A DNA stretch of 64,000 nt from Flaviramulus_B aquimarinus. Lineage in GTDB: Bacteria > Bacteroidota > Bacteroidia > Flavobacteriales > Flavobacteriaceae. The notes beneath the pieces are model-generated. The model saw only the letters and a list, made by a program, of their open reading frames with translations, had not been told where the DNA came from and did not search any database. Both the position numbers and the translations under genes were made by a program. Of this stretch, positions 27,850-36,131 are shown piece by piece; the stretch's first letter is position 1; each line of letters opens with the position of its first letter. The DNA lies in assembly GCF_039543205.1 (NCBI RefSeq), contig NZ_BAABJH010000001.1, forward strand, positions 806,001 to 870,000. Reading direction: 5' to 3'.

Positions 27850-27916
27850 CAAAATCACTAAATAATAGGATAGAACAAAGGACTATTGTCACTAAAAATT
27901 TGTGATAAATATCACA
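27850..27916 (-). promoter_or_regulatory. GTGA promoter A (Crp-type site at -60 region)
   Basis: Operator TGTGATAAATATCACA at 27,901-27,916, a perfect TGTGA-N6-TCACA. On the minus strand it is followed by the shared block AGTGACAATAGTCCTTTG and the -7 box TGATTTTG (27,850-27,857). Operator centre to -7 centre is 55 bp. Near-copies stand at 31,236-31,303 and 48,509-48,576. Confidence 0.72.
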
Positions 27917-28117
27917 CTCCTAAATCGTCTAGTTCTGAAGGATGTCTAAATGTTAAAATTAAATTTTACATGAAATTTATATTCTTTAATTTGTTCGGAT
28001 TTGCAATTAATCCTGAATTATCATTACTAGATAATCATTTATATTTATTGTTTTATATTGATTCTAGCAAGCAACCTCTCCATCATCCATTCCTATTTTA
28101 TTAGGATCAGTAATATC

Positions 28118-28180
28118 ACAAAGTTACTTATTGGGTATGATAGAAATTTGTAAAAAACGGTCGTTTTCATTATTTTTTTC
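28118..28180 (-). pseudogene. Duplicated 3' end of an AraC-type regulator gene
   Basis: The minus strand reads NNENDRFLQISIIPNK-stop, identical to the last residues of the AraC-family gene at 52,853, and the nucleotide match extends through the stop codon. No upstream part of the gene remains. The rest of the gap 27,917-28,232 is A+T-rich and shows nothing else that I can name. Confidence 0.65.
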
Positions 28181-28232
28181 TTCTTCTTAATGTATCAATG
28201 TCTAACCTACAGGAAATGCTTTTCCCCGGCGT

Positions 28233-28548
28233 TTATTTGTACTCCTCTCTTACCGGGCTAAAGACGTCTAGTAATGTACTGAGTTATTGCCTTTCCACAA
28301 TGGGGTGCGTGAGGAGGGATAATCACAAGCGAACCCGATTTATATATTTTCGTGACTTTTTTTAGGGTTAGCTCAAATTCACCTTCTATTACTTGCATTA
28401 CTTGCTCATTCATATGATGGTGTACGGGAATTACCGCTCCTTTTTCAATATTCCAAAATGCAAAACTCATATTTTGCGTATGAATAAGTTTAGCGTGACA
28501 GCCTGGAATAATTTCTTTGGATTTTATACTTGATAGTTGGATTTGCAT
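28233..28548 (-). pseudogene. Cupin-domain protein with C-terminal frameshift
   Basis: Small cupin (KGAVIPVHHHMNEQVMQVIEGEFEL and IPPHAPHCGKA) with the metal-binding His cluster. The uninterrupted frame ends at 28,258 with the odd tail TQYITRRL. In the next frame the expected family ending LDVFSPVREEYK-stop is present (28,233-28,271). A one-base indel near 28,272 explains this. The first 85 residues are intact, so a slightly altered but folded cupin could still be made. It is the last gene of the SDR operon. Confidence 0.65.
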
Positions 28549-28600
28549 AATAATATATGATTAACTTAATGAGGTAAGTATAGCTTCTTCTAGTTCCAAT

Positions 28601-29359
28601 CTAAGTTCTTAAATAAGAAGCTCCATTAACATCTATGATAGTTCCTGAAGAGTAAAGAGATTTTTCTGATGCAAGAAATAATATTGCATGTGCTACCTCA
28701 TCGGGTTCTGCCATTCTTTTAAAGGGGGATTCATCTAAGAGACTTTCTTTTTCTTTGCTAGTAAGTGTACTTACTGCCATGTCTGTGTTTGTAAATCCAG
28801 GGGCAACTACACCCACTCCAATTTTGTGTTTTGCTAGAGATTTCGCCAAAGACTGACTCAATGAGTTCAGCCCTGCTTTACTAGAACCATATGCTGGCAT
28901 ATTGGGTTCTCCTCTAAAGGCTCCTCTCGATGATACATTGATTATTCGCCCTCCTTCATTTTTAATCATTTGTTTGGATGCCCAATAACATATGTTAGCA
29001 ACGGCCAATAGATTTACATTGATTGTTTTGAGCCATGCATCAGTCCAATCGTTAAAATCTACCTTATCAATTTCATGTTGAATTGCTATACCTGCATTAT
29101 TCACTAAAATATCAAGTGTATTATATTTTTTTATAAAGTCATTTATAAGTTCTGCAGAAACATGTTTTTCCGAGATATCACCCTTGTATAAAGTATGATT
29201 TCGCCCTTTTAACAAAGAAAGAGTCTCTTTAGCCGCAAGATCATCTGACCTGTAATTAATAGCAACGTTTGCTCCTTTCTTTGCAAAAGCAATAGCTGTA
29301 GCTCTACCAATACCTCTAGATCCACCCGTAATTAATACATTTTTGTTTTTAAACTCCAT
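28601..29359 (-). CDS. SDR-family oxidoreductase
   Basis: Classical short-chain dehydrogenase/reductase of 252 residues. The cofactor motif TGGSRGIG (residues 10-17), NNAG at about 88, and the catalytic YxxxK in AYGSSKAGLNSL are present. NYRSDD after the second strand suggests NADP(H) preference. The sequence is closest to FabG-like reductases, but the substrate is not evident. It follows the epoxide hydrolase by 13 bases and precedes the cupin gene. Confidence 0.85.
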   Translation of the reverse strand: MEFKNKNVLITGGSRGIGRATAIAFAKKGANVAINYRSDDLAAKETLSLLKGRNHTLYKGDISEKHVSAELINDFIKKYNTLDILVNNAGIAIQHEIDKVDFNDWTDAWLKTINVNLLAVANICYWASKQMIKNEGGRIINVSSRGAFRGEPNMPAYGSSKAGLNSLSQSLAKSLAKHKIGVGVVAPGFTNTDMAVSTLTSKEKESLLDESPFKRMAEPDEVAHAILFLASEKSLYSSGTIIDVNGASYLRT

Positions 29360-29372
29360 CCTGCTTATTTAA

Positions 29373-30497
29373 TTATAATGAATTGAAAAAATCTTTAATG
29401 TCTGATGATAACAGTTCTGGCTTCTCCATAGCTGCAAAGTGACCACCTGATGGCATATATGTCCATCTCGTAATATTATAACCCATGGCAGCATATGAGC
29501 GAGGAGGGCTTGAAATTTCTTTAGGGAAATTAGCGTACGCCACGGGTACTTGCACAAAATCTGATGACTGGAAAATCATTGGACGTTTACTGTTTTCGTT
29601 ATAAATCCTTATGGAAGAATGAATCGATTGCGTAGCCCAATATAAAGTAACGTTTGAAAGTATTTCATCTTTGGTAAATACATTTTCAAGTCCGTCTTTG
29701 TTATCACTCCAGCTATTTAATTTTTCGACAATCCAAGCACATAATCCAATAGGTGAATCATTTAAACCGTAGGCTAAAGTGATTGGCTTGGTGCTTTGAA
29801 TATATGCATACCCTGCCTCTTTGGAAGCCCATTTTTCAAGGTCTTTTTTATATTCTTTTACATCGTTAGAATTTTCTTCTTCATTTGAACAATAAGGGCG
29901 AAAAGAATCAGAAATATAATTGAGATGTAAACCTATGACATGATTAGGGTATTTCATGGCAAGCCACGTGCTTATGCCTGATCCAATATCACCGCCCTGA
30001 GCCCCATATTTTTCATACCCTAGATGTAACATCAACTTATGCCACAAATCTGCAACAAAGGAATTATCACATCCGGGTTGTAAATATTTACTTGAAAATC
30101 CAAATCCAATTACTGAAGGTATTACTAGATCGAAAGAAACGTCTTTACTTTTAGTTAATAGGGGAATAAGTTTCATGATTTCAAGAAATGACCCCGGCCA
30201 ACCGTGCGTTATAATTAATGGTATTGATTTTTTACCTTCACCTTTAATATGTAAAAAATGGATTTTACTACCATCGATTTCTGCAATATAATTTGGGTAC
30301 GAATTTATTGTGTTTTCAGTTTTTCTCCATGAAAATTCGTTAAGCCAGTAATCACATAATTCTTTCATATAGTCCAGACTGGTTCCGTAATTCCACCCTG
30401 AATTGTTTATTTCATCTGGCCAACGTACTTGAGAAAGTCTCATACGAAGATCGTCCAGTACAGGTTCAGTGACATTTGCTTCAAATCGTTTTATCAT
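29373..30497 (-). CDS. Epoxide hydrolase (EHN-domain, alpha/beta hydrolase)
   Basis: Microsomal-type epoxide hydrolase: N-terminal EHN domain (FEANVTEPVLDDLRMRLSQVRWPD), HGWPGS oxyanion region, nucleophile Asp in QGGDIGSGIS (DWG is usual; here DIG), and the closing His in SGGHFAAMEKPELL. It opens epoxides to diols. I chose the ATG at 30,497 (MIKRFEAN), where the family begins; the longer frame back to 30,563 overlaps the gene before it. It shares an operon with a membrane protein, an SDR and a cupin. Confidence 0.85.
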   Translation of the reverse strand: MIKRFEANVTEPVLDDLRMRLSQVRWPDEINNSGWNYGTSLDYMKELCDYWLNEFSWRKTENTINSYPNYIAEIDGSKIHFLHIKGEGKKSIPLIITHGWPGSFLEIMKLIPLLTKSKDVSFDLVIPSVIGFGFSSKYLQPGCDNSFVADLWHKLMLHLGYEKYGAQGGDIGSGISTWLAMKYPNHVIGLHLNYISDSFRPYCSNEEENSNDVKEYKKDLEKWASKEAGYAYIQSTKPITLAYGLNDSPIGLCAWIVEKLNSWSDNKDGLENVFTKDEILSNVTLYWATQSIHSSIRIYNENSKRPMIFQSSDFVQVPVAYANFPKEISSPPRSYAAMGYNITRWTYMPSGGHFAAMEKPELLSSDIKDFFNSL

Positions 30498-30525
30498 GAC
30501 ATTTTTTTTTGTTAATTGTATTAAT

Positions 30526-30960
30526 TTAATTTTTAACCGATTTCGCATTCGGAATGATATCATAATTAATTAAGAAAATTAACGGGATAGCATAAACTAA
30601 ATGGCGCAATAAAGTGATTACTGGCATCATTGGATCCATGTCTACTCCTGCAACACCTGCACCCAATAATGGTAACATAAATAACCAAACTAATGCTATG
30701 GTCTCTCCAATTATAAACGTAATTGCTCTTGCCCATTTTGGCCCCCAAAGCGATGGTGCTATACCTGCGTACAATATAGATAATAGAATACCATTACTGT
30801 AATGACCTATAACCCCGTACGCTAAACCCAATCCTGTTTTAGCGCCCAAAATACCCGGGATGTCCCACCATTTACCTGTGAATAATAATCCAAGTAAATC
30901 AAAAAGGATTGTTCCTAAAATTCCTGCAATGACTGCATTTTTCCAATTAATTGTTTTCAT
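30526..30960 (-). CDS. Four-helix membrane protein
   Basis: A 144-residue integral membrane protein with four likely helices (8-28, 48-68, 78-100, 118-138) and no enzyme motif. GKWWDIPGILGAKTG and LLRHLVYAIPL look like a conserved unknown family. It is the first gene after GTGA promoter B with a leader of over 250 bases, and the epoxide hydrolase starts 28 bases after its stop. No function can be assigned. Confidence 0.7.
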   Translation of the reverse strand: MKTINWKNAVIAGILGTILFDLLGLLFTGKWWDIPGILGAKTGLGLAYGVIGHYSNGILLSILYAGIAPSLWGPKWARAITFIIGETIALVWLFMLPLLGAGVAGVDMDPMMPVITLLRHLVYAIPLIFLINYDIIPNAKSVKN

Positions 30961-30983
30961 AATTTCTTGTTTTTAAAGTGAAA

Positions 30984-31044
30984 GTCAGTTCGAGAAGAAA
31001 GTTTTCTTTTTGCCTTGTTATTAATCTAAGAAACTCGAACTGAC
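30984..31044. repeat. 11-bp inverted repeat in the leader of the epoxide hydrolase operon
   Basis: GTCAGTTCGAG (30,984-30,994) and CTCGAACTGAC (31,034-31,044) are perfect complements 39 bases apart. It lies between promoter B and the first gene, so the transcript could fold here. The rest of 31,045-31,235 shows nothing I can name. Confidence 0.5.
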
Positions 31045-31235
31045 AGCTACTAACCACCACTAATTATTTAATGTTATTTTTCTTTAAGAATTTCAAAATA
31101 TATTTAGAGGTTTAATTATCCTTACTTGTGATGTAACTAATTTTAAAACTTCATGTTTTTTTACCTGAAAGTTCTCTGGCTTTTAGTGTTTTTAATTAAA
31201 TGTCTGTGTCATTTTATTTTCTAAATTAATATGAT

Positions 31236-31303
31236 CAAAAATCACTAAATGATAAGATAGAACAAAGGACTATTGTCACTAAAAATTTGTGACAAACATC
31301 ACA
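31236..31303 (-). promoter_or_regulatory. GTGA promoter B (Crp-type site at -60 region)
   Basis: Operator TGTGACAAACATCACA at 31,288-31,303, the block AGTGACAATAGTCCTTTG, and a -7 box (TGATTTTTG, 31,236-31,244) on the minus strand. Operator centre to -7 centre is 56 bp. About 100 bp here is nearly identical to promoter A, beyond what a site alone would need, so the region was duplicated. Confidence 0.72.
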
Positions 31304-31453
31304 CTTTGAATTTATCTAGTCATGAAAATGACTACAGTTTAAAATTGAATTTCATTATATCAATTAGCTGCATATGTCAGTTTTCCTTTTATTATTGCTT
31401 TTCATTCGATTAAATCATCTTTTAATTTTATGATATCATTCAGCAATTGGATT

Positions 31454-31846
31454 TTAATTTTCAGGTCGGTTTTTCATAATGGTTAAAAACTGACCTGTTG
31501 CCATCTTTCGAGCAGACTCTTTTGCCTTAGTTGCGAGTTCTCCATTGTAAAGTTCATCAACTGTCTCAAACCAAAGGTTCAACCATCTTCTAAAATGATT
31601 TTGTTCAATCTTATAACCTAGATTAGTATCAACCTTAATGTGTTTTGAAGAAGGATTACCTTTAAATTTTGATACTCCGAATAAATTTGTTTCCCAAAAA
31701 TCAGTAAGTTTTATCAAGTGTTCATTCCATTGCTCTTCTGAAATATGACCATTGAAAATAGGACCCAAAAGTTCATCTCGTCTAATTTTAGCATAGAATC
31801 TATTTACTAATAAGTTTAAGTCATTTCTGTTATTTATAGTATTCAT
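31454..31846 (-). CDS. Truncated haemoglobin, group III type
   Basis: A 130-residue 2/2 globin that binds haem and probably handles O2, NO or nitrite-derived species. VNRFYAKIRRDELLGPIFN, DFWETNLFGVSKFKGNP and NHFRRWLNLWFETVDELYNGE fit the group III pattern; the His of NHFRRW is the likely proximal ligand. It starts 3 bases after the cupin stop. Pairing of this globin with such a cupin is known to me in other Bacteroidota and suggests a nitrosative-stress role, which is an inference here. Confidence 0.82.
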   Translation of the reverse strand: MNTINNRNDLNLLVNRFYAKIRRDELLGPIFNGHISEEQWNEHLIKLTDFWETNLFGVSKFKGNPSSKHIKVDTNLGYKIEQNHFRRWLNLWFETVDELYNGELATKAKESARKMATGQFLTIMKNRPEN

Positions 31847-31849
31847 AAG

Positions 31850-32191
31850 TTAATTTTTAGCAATTTTCTCTACTCTTTCTGGATTGTCCATTTTCAATAA
31901 AGTCAATCGAACAATGCTATCTTCACGAGCGGTTAAATCATGAAGAACTTTGCCTTCTAACGTAATAATAAAACCTGCTTTGAGACGATTGGATATTCCT
32001 AGTATTCCGAAATCTAGCTCTCCTTCCAAAATATGAACTATTATTGGGAAAGGTGTTTTATGCTCTTTCATAACCTGTCCTTTCTTAAATAGTATACGAA
32101 TCTCTTTTGAAAAGGAGGTTTCTAAAATCACCTTTGTCAAAGGTCTTCTATCATTGTATTCTACGTCTATATTAAAAGAGGCTATTTTCAT
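31850..32191 (-). CDS. Cupin-domain protein paired with the globin
   Basis: A 113-residue single cupin. RILFKKGQVMKEHKTPFPIIVHILEGELDFG carries the first cupin motif with one clear His, and GKVLHDLTAREDSIVRLTL the second. I took the ATG at 32,191 (MKIASFN), where related proteins begin, rather than 32,218. The globin follows directly. The function is unknown; a sensor or small-molecule binding role beside the globin is plausible. Confidence 0.72.
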   Translation of the reverse strand: MKIASFNIDVEYNDRRPLTKVILETSFSKEIRILFKKGQVMKEHKTPFPIIVHILEGELDFGILGISNRLKAGFIITLEGKVLHDLTAREDSIVRLTLLKMDNPERVEKIAKN

Positions 32192-32218
32192 ATTAAATCT
32201 ATATTTATTTATGGACAA

Positions 32219-32640
32219 TGGTTAGTTGTGCTTGTTACACTACTAATTAATCGAAAGGAAACCCAACCCGTCAAAAATTAAACATTAACCAATAACACTA
32301 ACAATTTTAATCACGCGGCTGGGATTTTGTTTTTCCTCAAGTATTCTGTTATTTAAGCACCAATTTGTAAGACGGCATCTTATCTTGGTAAATATTTATT
32401 GATACAATCTCTTTAATAAACCAACCTATCAATTAATCAAAACTACTATTTGCTATTAATCTACCTGATTAAATTTAATAAGTTGGTTTTTAATATATTC
32501 ACATTTTATATTTAGATAAAGAATCAATTTCAAAATTATTACTAAAATACCTTGACACTTTTCTTAATACATAAATTCCATATAAACCTTCATTTTTTTA
32601 GTCTAATGGCCCCACTAGTAATATACATGATCCCCCCACT
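32219..32640. other. 420-bp gene-free interval with a long imperfect hairpin
   Basis: No frame or RNA gene that I recognise. AAACCAAC (32,418-32,425) pairs with GTTGGTTT (32,482-32,489), with further pairing of ATTAATCA and TGATTAAAT inside and T residues after it. It could end transcription of the nitronate monooxygenase operon only in the reverse sense, so its role is unclear. Confidence 0.4.
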
Positions 32641-33723
32641 TTAATATTTAGAAGCCTCTTTTGAAGCCTCTTCTATCAACGAGCCGAATAATTTTTCTGC
32701 AGATGTATGCTTCAGCAACGTAGAAGGTTGACCACACCAATACGCCACAAAATCTGAGTTATTTTGCTCTAATGAAACCTTTCTCAAAGAGCTCAAAAAA
32801 GTACTTTGGATGGGATAAGGAGCCACAAGTTCTTGGTCTGAGTTTTTGAAATCCTTAGATAAATTATTTGAAATTGCCCTAGCTAATCTTCCCGTAAAAA
32901 CTTTAGTGAGCTCAGTCCGTATCGGTTTGCTAGTAAGTAATTTAGATTTATGAATAGCAGATGCATTGGATTCATTTGTTGCTAAAAAAGCGGTCCCCAT
33001 TTGAACAGCTGATGCACCTAATTTTAATATATCAATGATATCTTTGCCATTAGATATCCCTCCAGCTGCAATCACAGGGATACTAATTTTATTAACTATC
33101 TGATTAACCAAAAGACGCTTACAAGTTAACGATTCCTCAGCAGGTTTTACAAAAGAGGCTCGATGTCCTCCAGCTTCTGATCCTGAGGCAATTACTATGT
33201 CTATTCCTGCCTCCTCAATAATCATTGCTTCTTCCAGTGTAGTTGCAGTAGCCATAGCGACAATTCCTCTTTTTTTCAATTCAACAATTACTTCTTTCGA
33301 TGGTATTCCAAATATAAAGCTTGCTACAGGAGGCTTGCTTTTAAAAATAGCCTCTACCTGTAATTCAAAATTTTGAATTGTTGGGTTCGACATTTCAGGA
33401 AGAGGAACTTGCAATTGTTCAAAGTAAGATTTGAATGCTTTTTTTAACACTTCAAAATCTTCCTTTTTATAATTATCTACAGGATCATTCTTTAGTGGAA
33501 CCCAAAGATTTAGCACATAGGGGTTTTTAGTCAGATTATTAATCTCTTTATCAATTCTTAATATATCTTCTGGAGTGCATGAGTTAAGTCCAAATGAACC
33601 CATTCCTCCCAAGTTCGATACAGTGGAAACCAATTTGGCGGAAGAAAAATTTCCGCCAAATGGTCCCTGAATAATAGGGTATTTAATCTTGAGTAACTCG
33701 GCTGCACGTGTTTTATTCCACAT
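32641..33723 (-). CDS. Nitronate monooxygenase (2-nitropropane dioxygenase family)
   Basis: FMN-dependent TIM-barrel enzyme of 360 residues that oxidises alkyl nitronates, or a related flavin oxidase. KYPIIQGPFGGNFSSAKL, ASGSEAGGHRASF (catalytic His region) and IPVIAAGGISNGKDIIDILKLGASAVQMGTAFLAT are typical. It overlaps the stop of the gene before by 11 bases and ends the five-gene operon that starts at GTGA promoter D (tautomerase, SDR, DJ-1-like, NTF2-like, this gene). Confidence 0.87.
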   Translation of the reverse strand: MWNKTRAAELLKIKYPIIQGPFGGNFSSAKLVSTVSNLGGMGSFGLNSCTPEDILRIDKEINNLTKNPYVLNLWVPLKNDPVDNYKKEDFEVLKKAFKSYFEQLQVPLPEMSNPTIQNFELQVEAIFKSKPPVASFIFGIPSKEVIVELKKRGIVAMATATTLEEAMIIEEAGIDIVIASGSEAGGHRASFVKPAEESLTCKRLLVNQIVNKISIPVIAAGGISNGKDIIDILKLGASAVQMGTAFLATNESNASAIHKSKLLTSKPIRTELTKVFTGRLARAISNNLSKDFKNSDQELVAPYPIQSTFLSSLRKVSLEQNNSDFVAYWCGQPSTLLKHTSAEKLFGSLIEEASKEASKY

Positions 33724-34081
33724 GAGTAAATAACTTATTTACAATTTTCCATTCTCCTTGCACCAAGTTTAAAGACAAAAAATCATAGTAGTTAAATCCC
33801 AACATTGGCACGTGTGCTTTAACAGTAGCTATATTGCCCATAATCTCTATTGAAAGAATTTCCATTTTAAAGTCTTCTTGTAAATCCTTTGGGCTACTTC
33901 TACTTTTTACTCCATCTATATAATCCGTAACAGTTTTGAAATATGGTTCCCCTTTAATATCTCCAAATAGCAAAGCTTGTGGATGGAAAACATTTTCTAA
34001 CTTATCACTTTCTCCATTATAAATGCCTTGAAAATAAACGGATACTACATTTTTAATTTCGTTTGAGATTTTATCATACAT
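33713..34081 (-). CDS. NTF2-like protein (putative lumazine-binding family)
   Basis: A 122-residue soluble protein of the SnoaL/NTF2 fold. VSVYFQGIYNGESDKLENVFHPQALLFGDIKGEPYF and GFNYYDFLSLNLVQGEWKIVNKLFTH fit the Lumazine_bd_2 family, whose members are of unknown biochemical role. It starts 2 bases after the DJ-1-like gene and overlaps the nitronate monooxygenase by 11, so it is translated with them. Confidence 0.78.
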   Translation of the reverse strand: MYDKISNEIKNVVSVYFQGIYNGESDKLENVFHPQALLFGDIKGEPYFKTVTDYIDGVKSRSSPKDLQEDFKMEILSIEIMGNIATVKAHVPMLGFNYYDFLSLNLVQGEWKIVNKLFTHVE

Positions 34082-34083
34082 AG

Positions 34084-34848
34084 CTATTGTTTTTTCAATT
34101 TTGCCATTAATAATTCCCCTACTAGTTTTGCCGATTGAGGATTTTGTCCTGATATCAACAAGCCATCTTCGACTGCAAAAGAAGACCAGTCTGCTCCTTT
34201 TTGATAAATGGCTCCATTTTCCTTCAACATGTCCTCAATTAAGAACGGTACTATATTCGTTAGCTTTACAGCAGCTTCCTCTCCATTAGTAAATCCAGTC
34301 ACTTTTTTGCCTTTAACAAGTGGTTGACCACTTTTTTCCTTTACATTTTTAAGTGCTGCAGGGGCATGACATACAAAAGCAATTGGTTTATTGTTGTTAT
34401 AAAAGGATTCTATCAATCTGATGGACTTTTTATCTGTAGATAAATCCCATAAAGGACCATGACCTCCAGGGTAAAAGACAGCATCAAAGTCCTTTTGTTT
34501 AACCTTAGCTAATTTTTGAGTTTTACTAAAAACCAATTGCGCTTTCGAATCGGCATAAAACCGTTTAGTTGATTCTGTTTGATAGTCAGTAAGCTCACTT
34601 TTAGGATCTATAGGAGGTTGACCTCCTTTAGGCGAAGCAATAACAACCTCTACCCCCTGATCAATTAAATAATAATACGGTGTTGCAAACTCTTCAATCC
34701 AGAGTCCTGTCTTTTCACCTGTATCTCCTAGTTGGTCATGTGACGTAACGACAAATAGAATTTTTGTCTTTTTTGAATTTTGGGAATATGAACTGATGCT
34801 TAGCATACTTAACATTCCTATTAATATAATTCTTGATATATTTTTCAT
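34084..34848 (-). CDS. Exported DJ-1/PfpI (Hsp31-like) protein
   Basis: A 254-residue class I glutamine amidotransferase-like protein with a signal peptide (1-22, SISSYSQ), so it acts outside the cytoplasm, unlike the other two copies in the window. The nucleophile elbow is AFVCHAPAAL (Cys at about 157), with FYPGGHGPLWDL before it and FTNGEEAAVKLTN after. Relatives are chaperones, glyoxalases or deglycases; the exact role is open. Third gene of the promoter D operon. Confidence 0.8.
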   Translation of the reverse strand: MKNISRIILIGMLSMLSISSYSQNSKKTKILFVVTSHDQLGDTGEKTGLWIEEFATPYYYLIDQGVEVVIASPKGGQPPIDPKSELTDYQTESTKRFYADSKAQLVFSKTQKLAKVKQKDFDAVFYPGGHGPLWDLSTDKKSIRLIESFYNNNKPIAFVCHAPAALKNVKEKSGQPLVKGKKVTGFTNGEEAAVKLTNIVPFLIEDMLKENGAIYQKGADWSSFAVEDGLLISGQNPQSAKLVGELLMAKLKKQ

Positions 34849-34890
34849 TTTGATTTAATTAACGATTTAATGATATAATTTTTAATTTAA

Positions 34891-35634
34891 TTAAATGGCA
34901 TGCCCTGCAGTATGTCCACCAGCCACATTAATAGTTTCTCCTGTTACAAAATTTGATGTAGCCAAGTAATAAGCTGCTTCTGCAATTTCATTTGCTTCTC
35001 CTATTCTATTTAGCAAGTGTAATCCAGCTAAACTGTCGGCATCTTCAATTCCAATTTTGCCTTGTAGTGGACTTCTAATAGTTCCTGGTGCGATTGTATT
35101 AACCTTGATATTATTTTTACCAAATTCAGCCGCTAATTGTCTTGTTAATGCATGTATTGCACCTTTACTTGTTAATGGTGCTGTTGCAGGAAATCCATCA
35201 ATGGCATGATCCACTAAAACTGTCCCAATGTTAATTATAGAACCTTCTCCTTGTATTATCATTTGAGGAATAGCTGCTTGAGTTGTGAAATATGTGCCTT
35301 TTAAGTTTACGTTCCAATAAAGGTCTAAATCCTTTTCTTCAACATCTAAAAAGGGTTTTGGAGCAAATACACCAGCATTATTAATTAAAACATCGACTGA
35401 GTTGAATATTTCCATGGCCAAATCCCTTAGTTTTTGTCCAGTTTCTCGATTGCTAATATCACCTGCGAAATAGACAGCATTTGCAGGAGAGTTAAACTCC
35501 TCATAGGTTTTCTTTAAATTTACTTCATTGGAAGAATTCATCACTACATTGCTCCCTTTTTCGATGAACAACTTGGCTATGGCCTTACCAATACCTGTTG
35601 AAGCTCCTGTCACTATTACTGTTTTGTTTTCCAT
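34891..35634 (-). CDS. SDR-family oxidoreductase
   Basis: A 247-residue short-chain dehydrogenase/reductase. TGASTGIG at 10-17 binds the cofactor, NNAGVFAPKPF follows, and NTIAPGTIRSPL and VNVAGGHTAGHAI-like ends are typical. In the catalytic region the usual YxxxK is not seen: the segment reads TAPLTSKGAIHALTRQ, with Leu in place of Tyr, so catalysis may be altered or lost. It starts 12 bases after the tautomerase gene in the promoter D operon. Confidence 0.8.
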   Translation of the reverse strand: MENKTVIVTGASTGIGKAIAKLFIEKGSNVVMNSSNEVNLKKTYEEFNSPANAVYFAGDISNRETGQKLRDLAMEIFNSVDVLINNAGVFAPKPFLDVEEKDLDLYWNVNLKGTYFTTQAAIPQMIIQGEGSIINIGTVLVDHAIDGFPATAPLTSKGAIHALTRQLAAEFGKNNIKVNTIAPGTIRSPLQGKIGIEDADSLAGLHLLNRIGEANEIAEAAYYLATSNFVTGETINVAGGHTAGHAI

Positions 35635-35646
35635 TATTTTAATTAT

Positions 35647-35841
35647 TTAATTTTTAAGTTCTGAATATTGCTTTCCACTCACGCCCCAGTTATCAACCGG
35701 TACTTCGTCTATTACAACATGAGTGGTTTCTGGGTTTTTGCCAAGAATATCGACTACCAACTGAGTAGCTCCTGCTATCAATTTTTGCTTTTGCTCTTTT
35801 GTCACTTGCTCATCAGTGACCTTAATGTTAATGTATGGCAT
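35647..35841 (-). CDS. 4-oxalocrotonate tautomerase family protein
   Basis: A 64-residue tautomerase subunit. After removal of Met the chain begins Pro-Tyr-Ile-Asn-Ile, with Pro1 as the catalytic base, which fixes the start at 35,841 and not the earlier in-frame ATG. ATQLVVDILGKNPETTHVVIDEVPVDNWGVSG matches the family. It is the first gene after GTGA promoter D; a paralogue at 46,943 lies in the operon of GTGA promoter C. Confidence 0.82.
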   Translation of the reverse strand: MPYINIKVTDEQVTKEQKQKLIAGATQLVVDILGKNPETTHVVIDEVPVDNWGVSGKQYSELKN

Positions 35842-35869
35842 AACTTTTTTTGTTAAATTATTTGTCATA

Positions 35870-35937
35870 CAAAGTTGATAAGAACCTCATTTTTATAAAA
35901 GGATATTTGTCACTTGTTTGGAGTGATGTAGATCACT
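35870..35937 (-). promoter_or_regulatory. GTGA promoter D (Crp-type site at -60 region)
   Basis: Operator AGTGATGTAGATCACT at 35,922-35,937 (GTGA-N6-TCAC), then AAGTGACAAATATCCTTTT, matching the block in promoters A-C, and the -7 box CAACTTTG (35,870-35,877) on the minus strand. Operator centre to -7 centre is 56 bp. The palindrome lies 28 bp after the stop of the crp fragment at 35,965. Confidence 0.7.
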
Positions 35938-35964
35938 TTAAGTGATGAATAGAAGTAATTTATT

Positions 35965-36131
35965 TTACAAATTTAATCGGCTTAAGGTTTCTCTAATGAC
36001 ACCTAAATAGGACGTTATTAATTTTTTTGGTACTCTTTGAAAAAGTTTTGGATATTGTTCTAAAAGCAATTCATACCGCTCTTTTGAAGAGTTTTTCAAT
36101 AACGATAAATTCTGTTTTGAAGGACTATTCT
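35965..36131 (-). pseudogene. 3' fragment of a Crp/Fnr-type regulator gene
   Basis: About 165 bp that match the 3' end of the intact regulator at 48,594-48,763 with few changes, including the HTH part KKLITSYLGVIRETLSRLNL and the stop. A one-base deletion near 36,108 breaks the frame farther upstream. The rest of the gene is missing; the fragment abuts a decayed PfpI gene. The operator after it (promoter D) has remained in use or at least intact. Confidence 0.75.

Noticed and set aside
27886..28104. Plus-strand 72-residue open frame
   Set aside because: It covers promoter A and A+T-rich DNA, has no coding-like composition and no start context.
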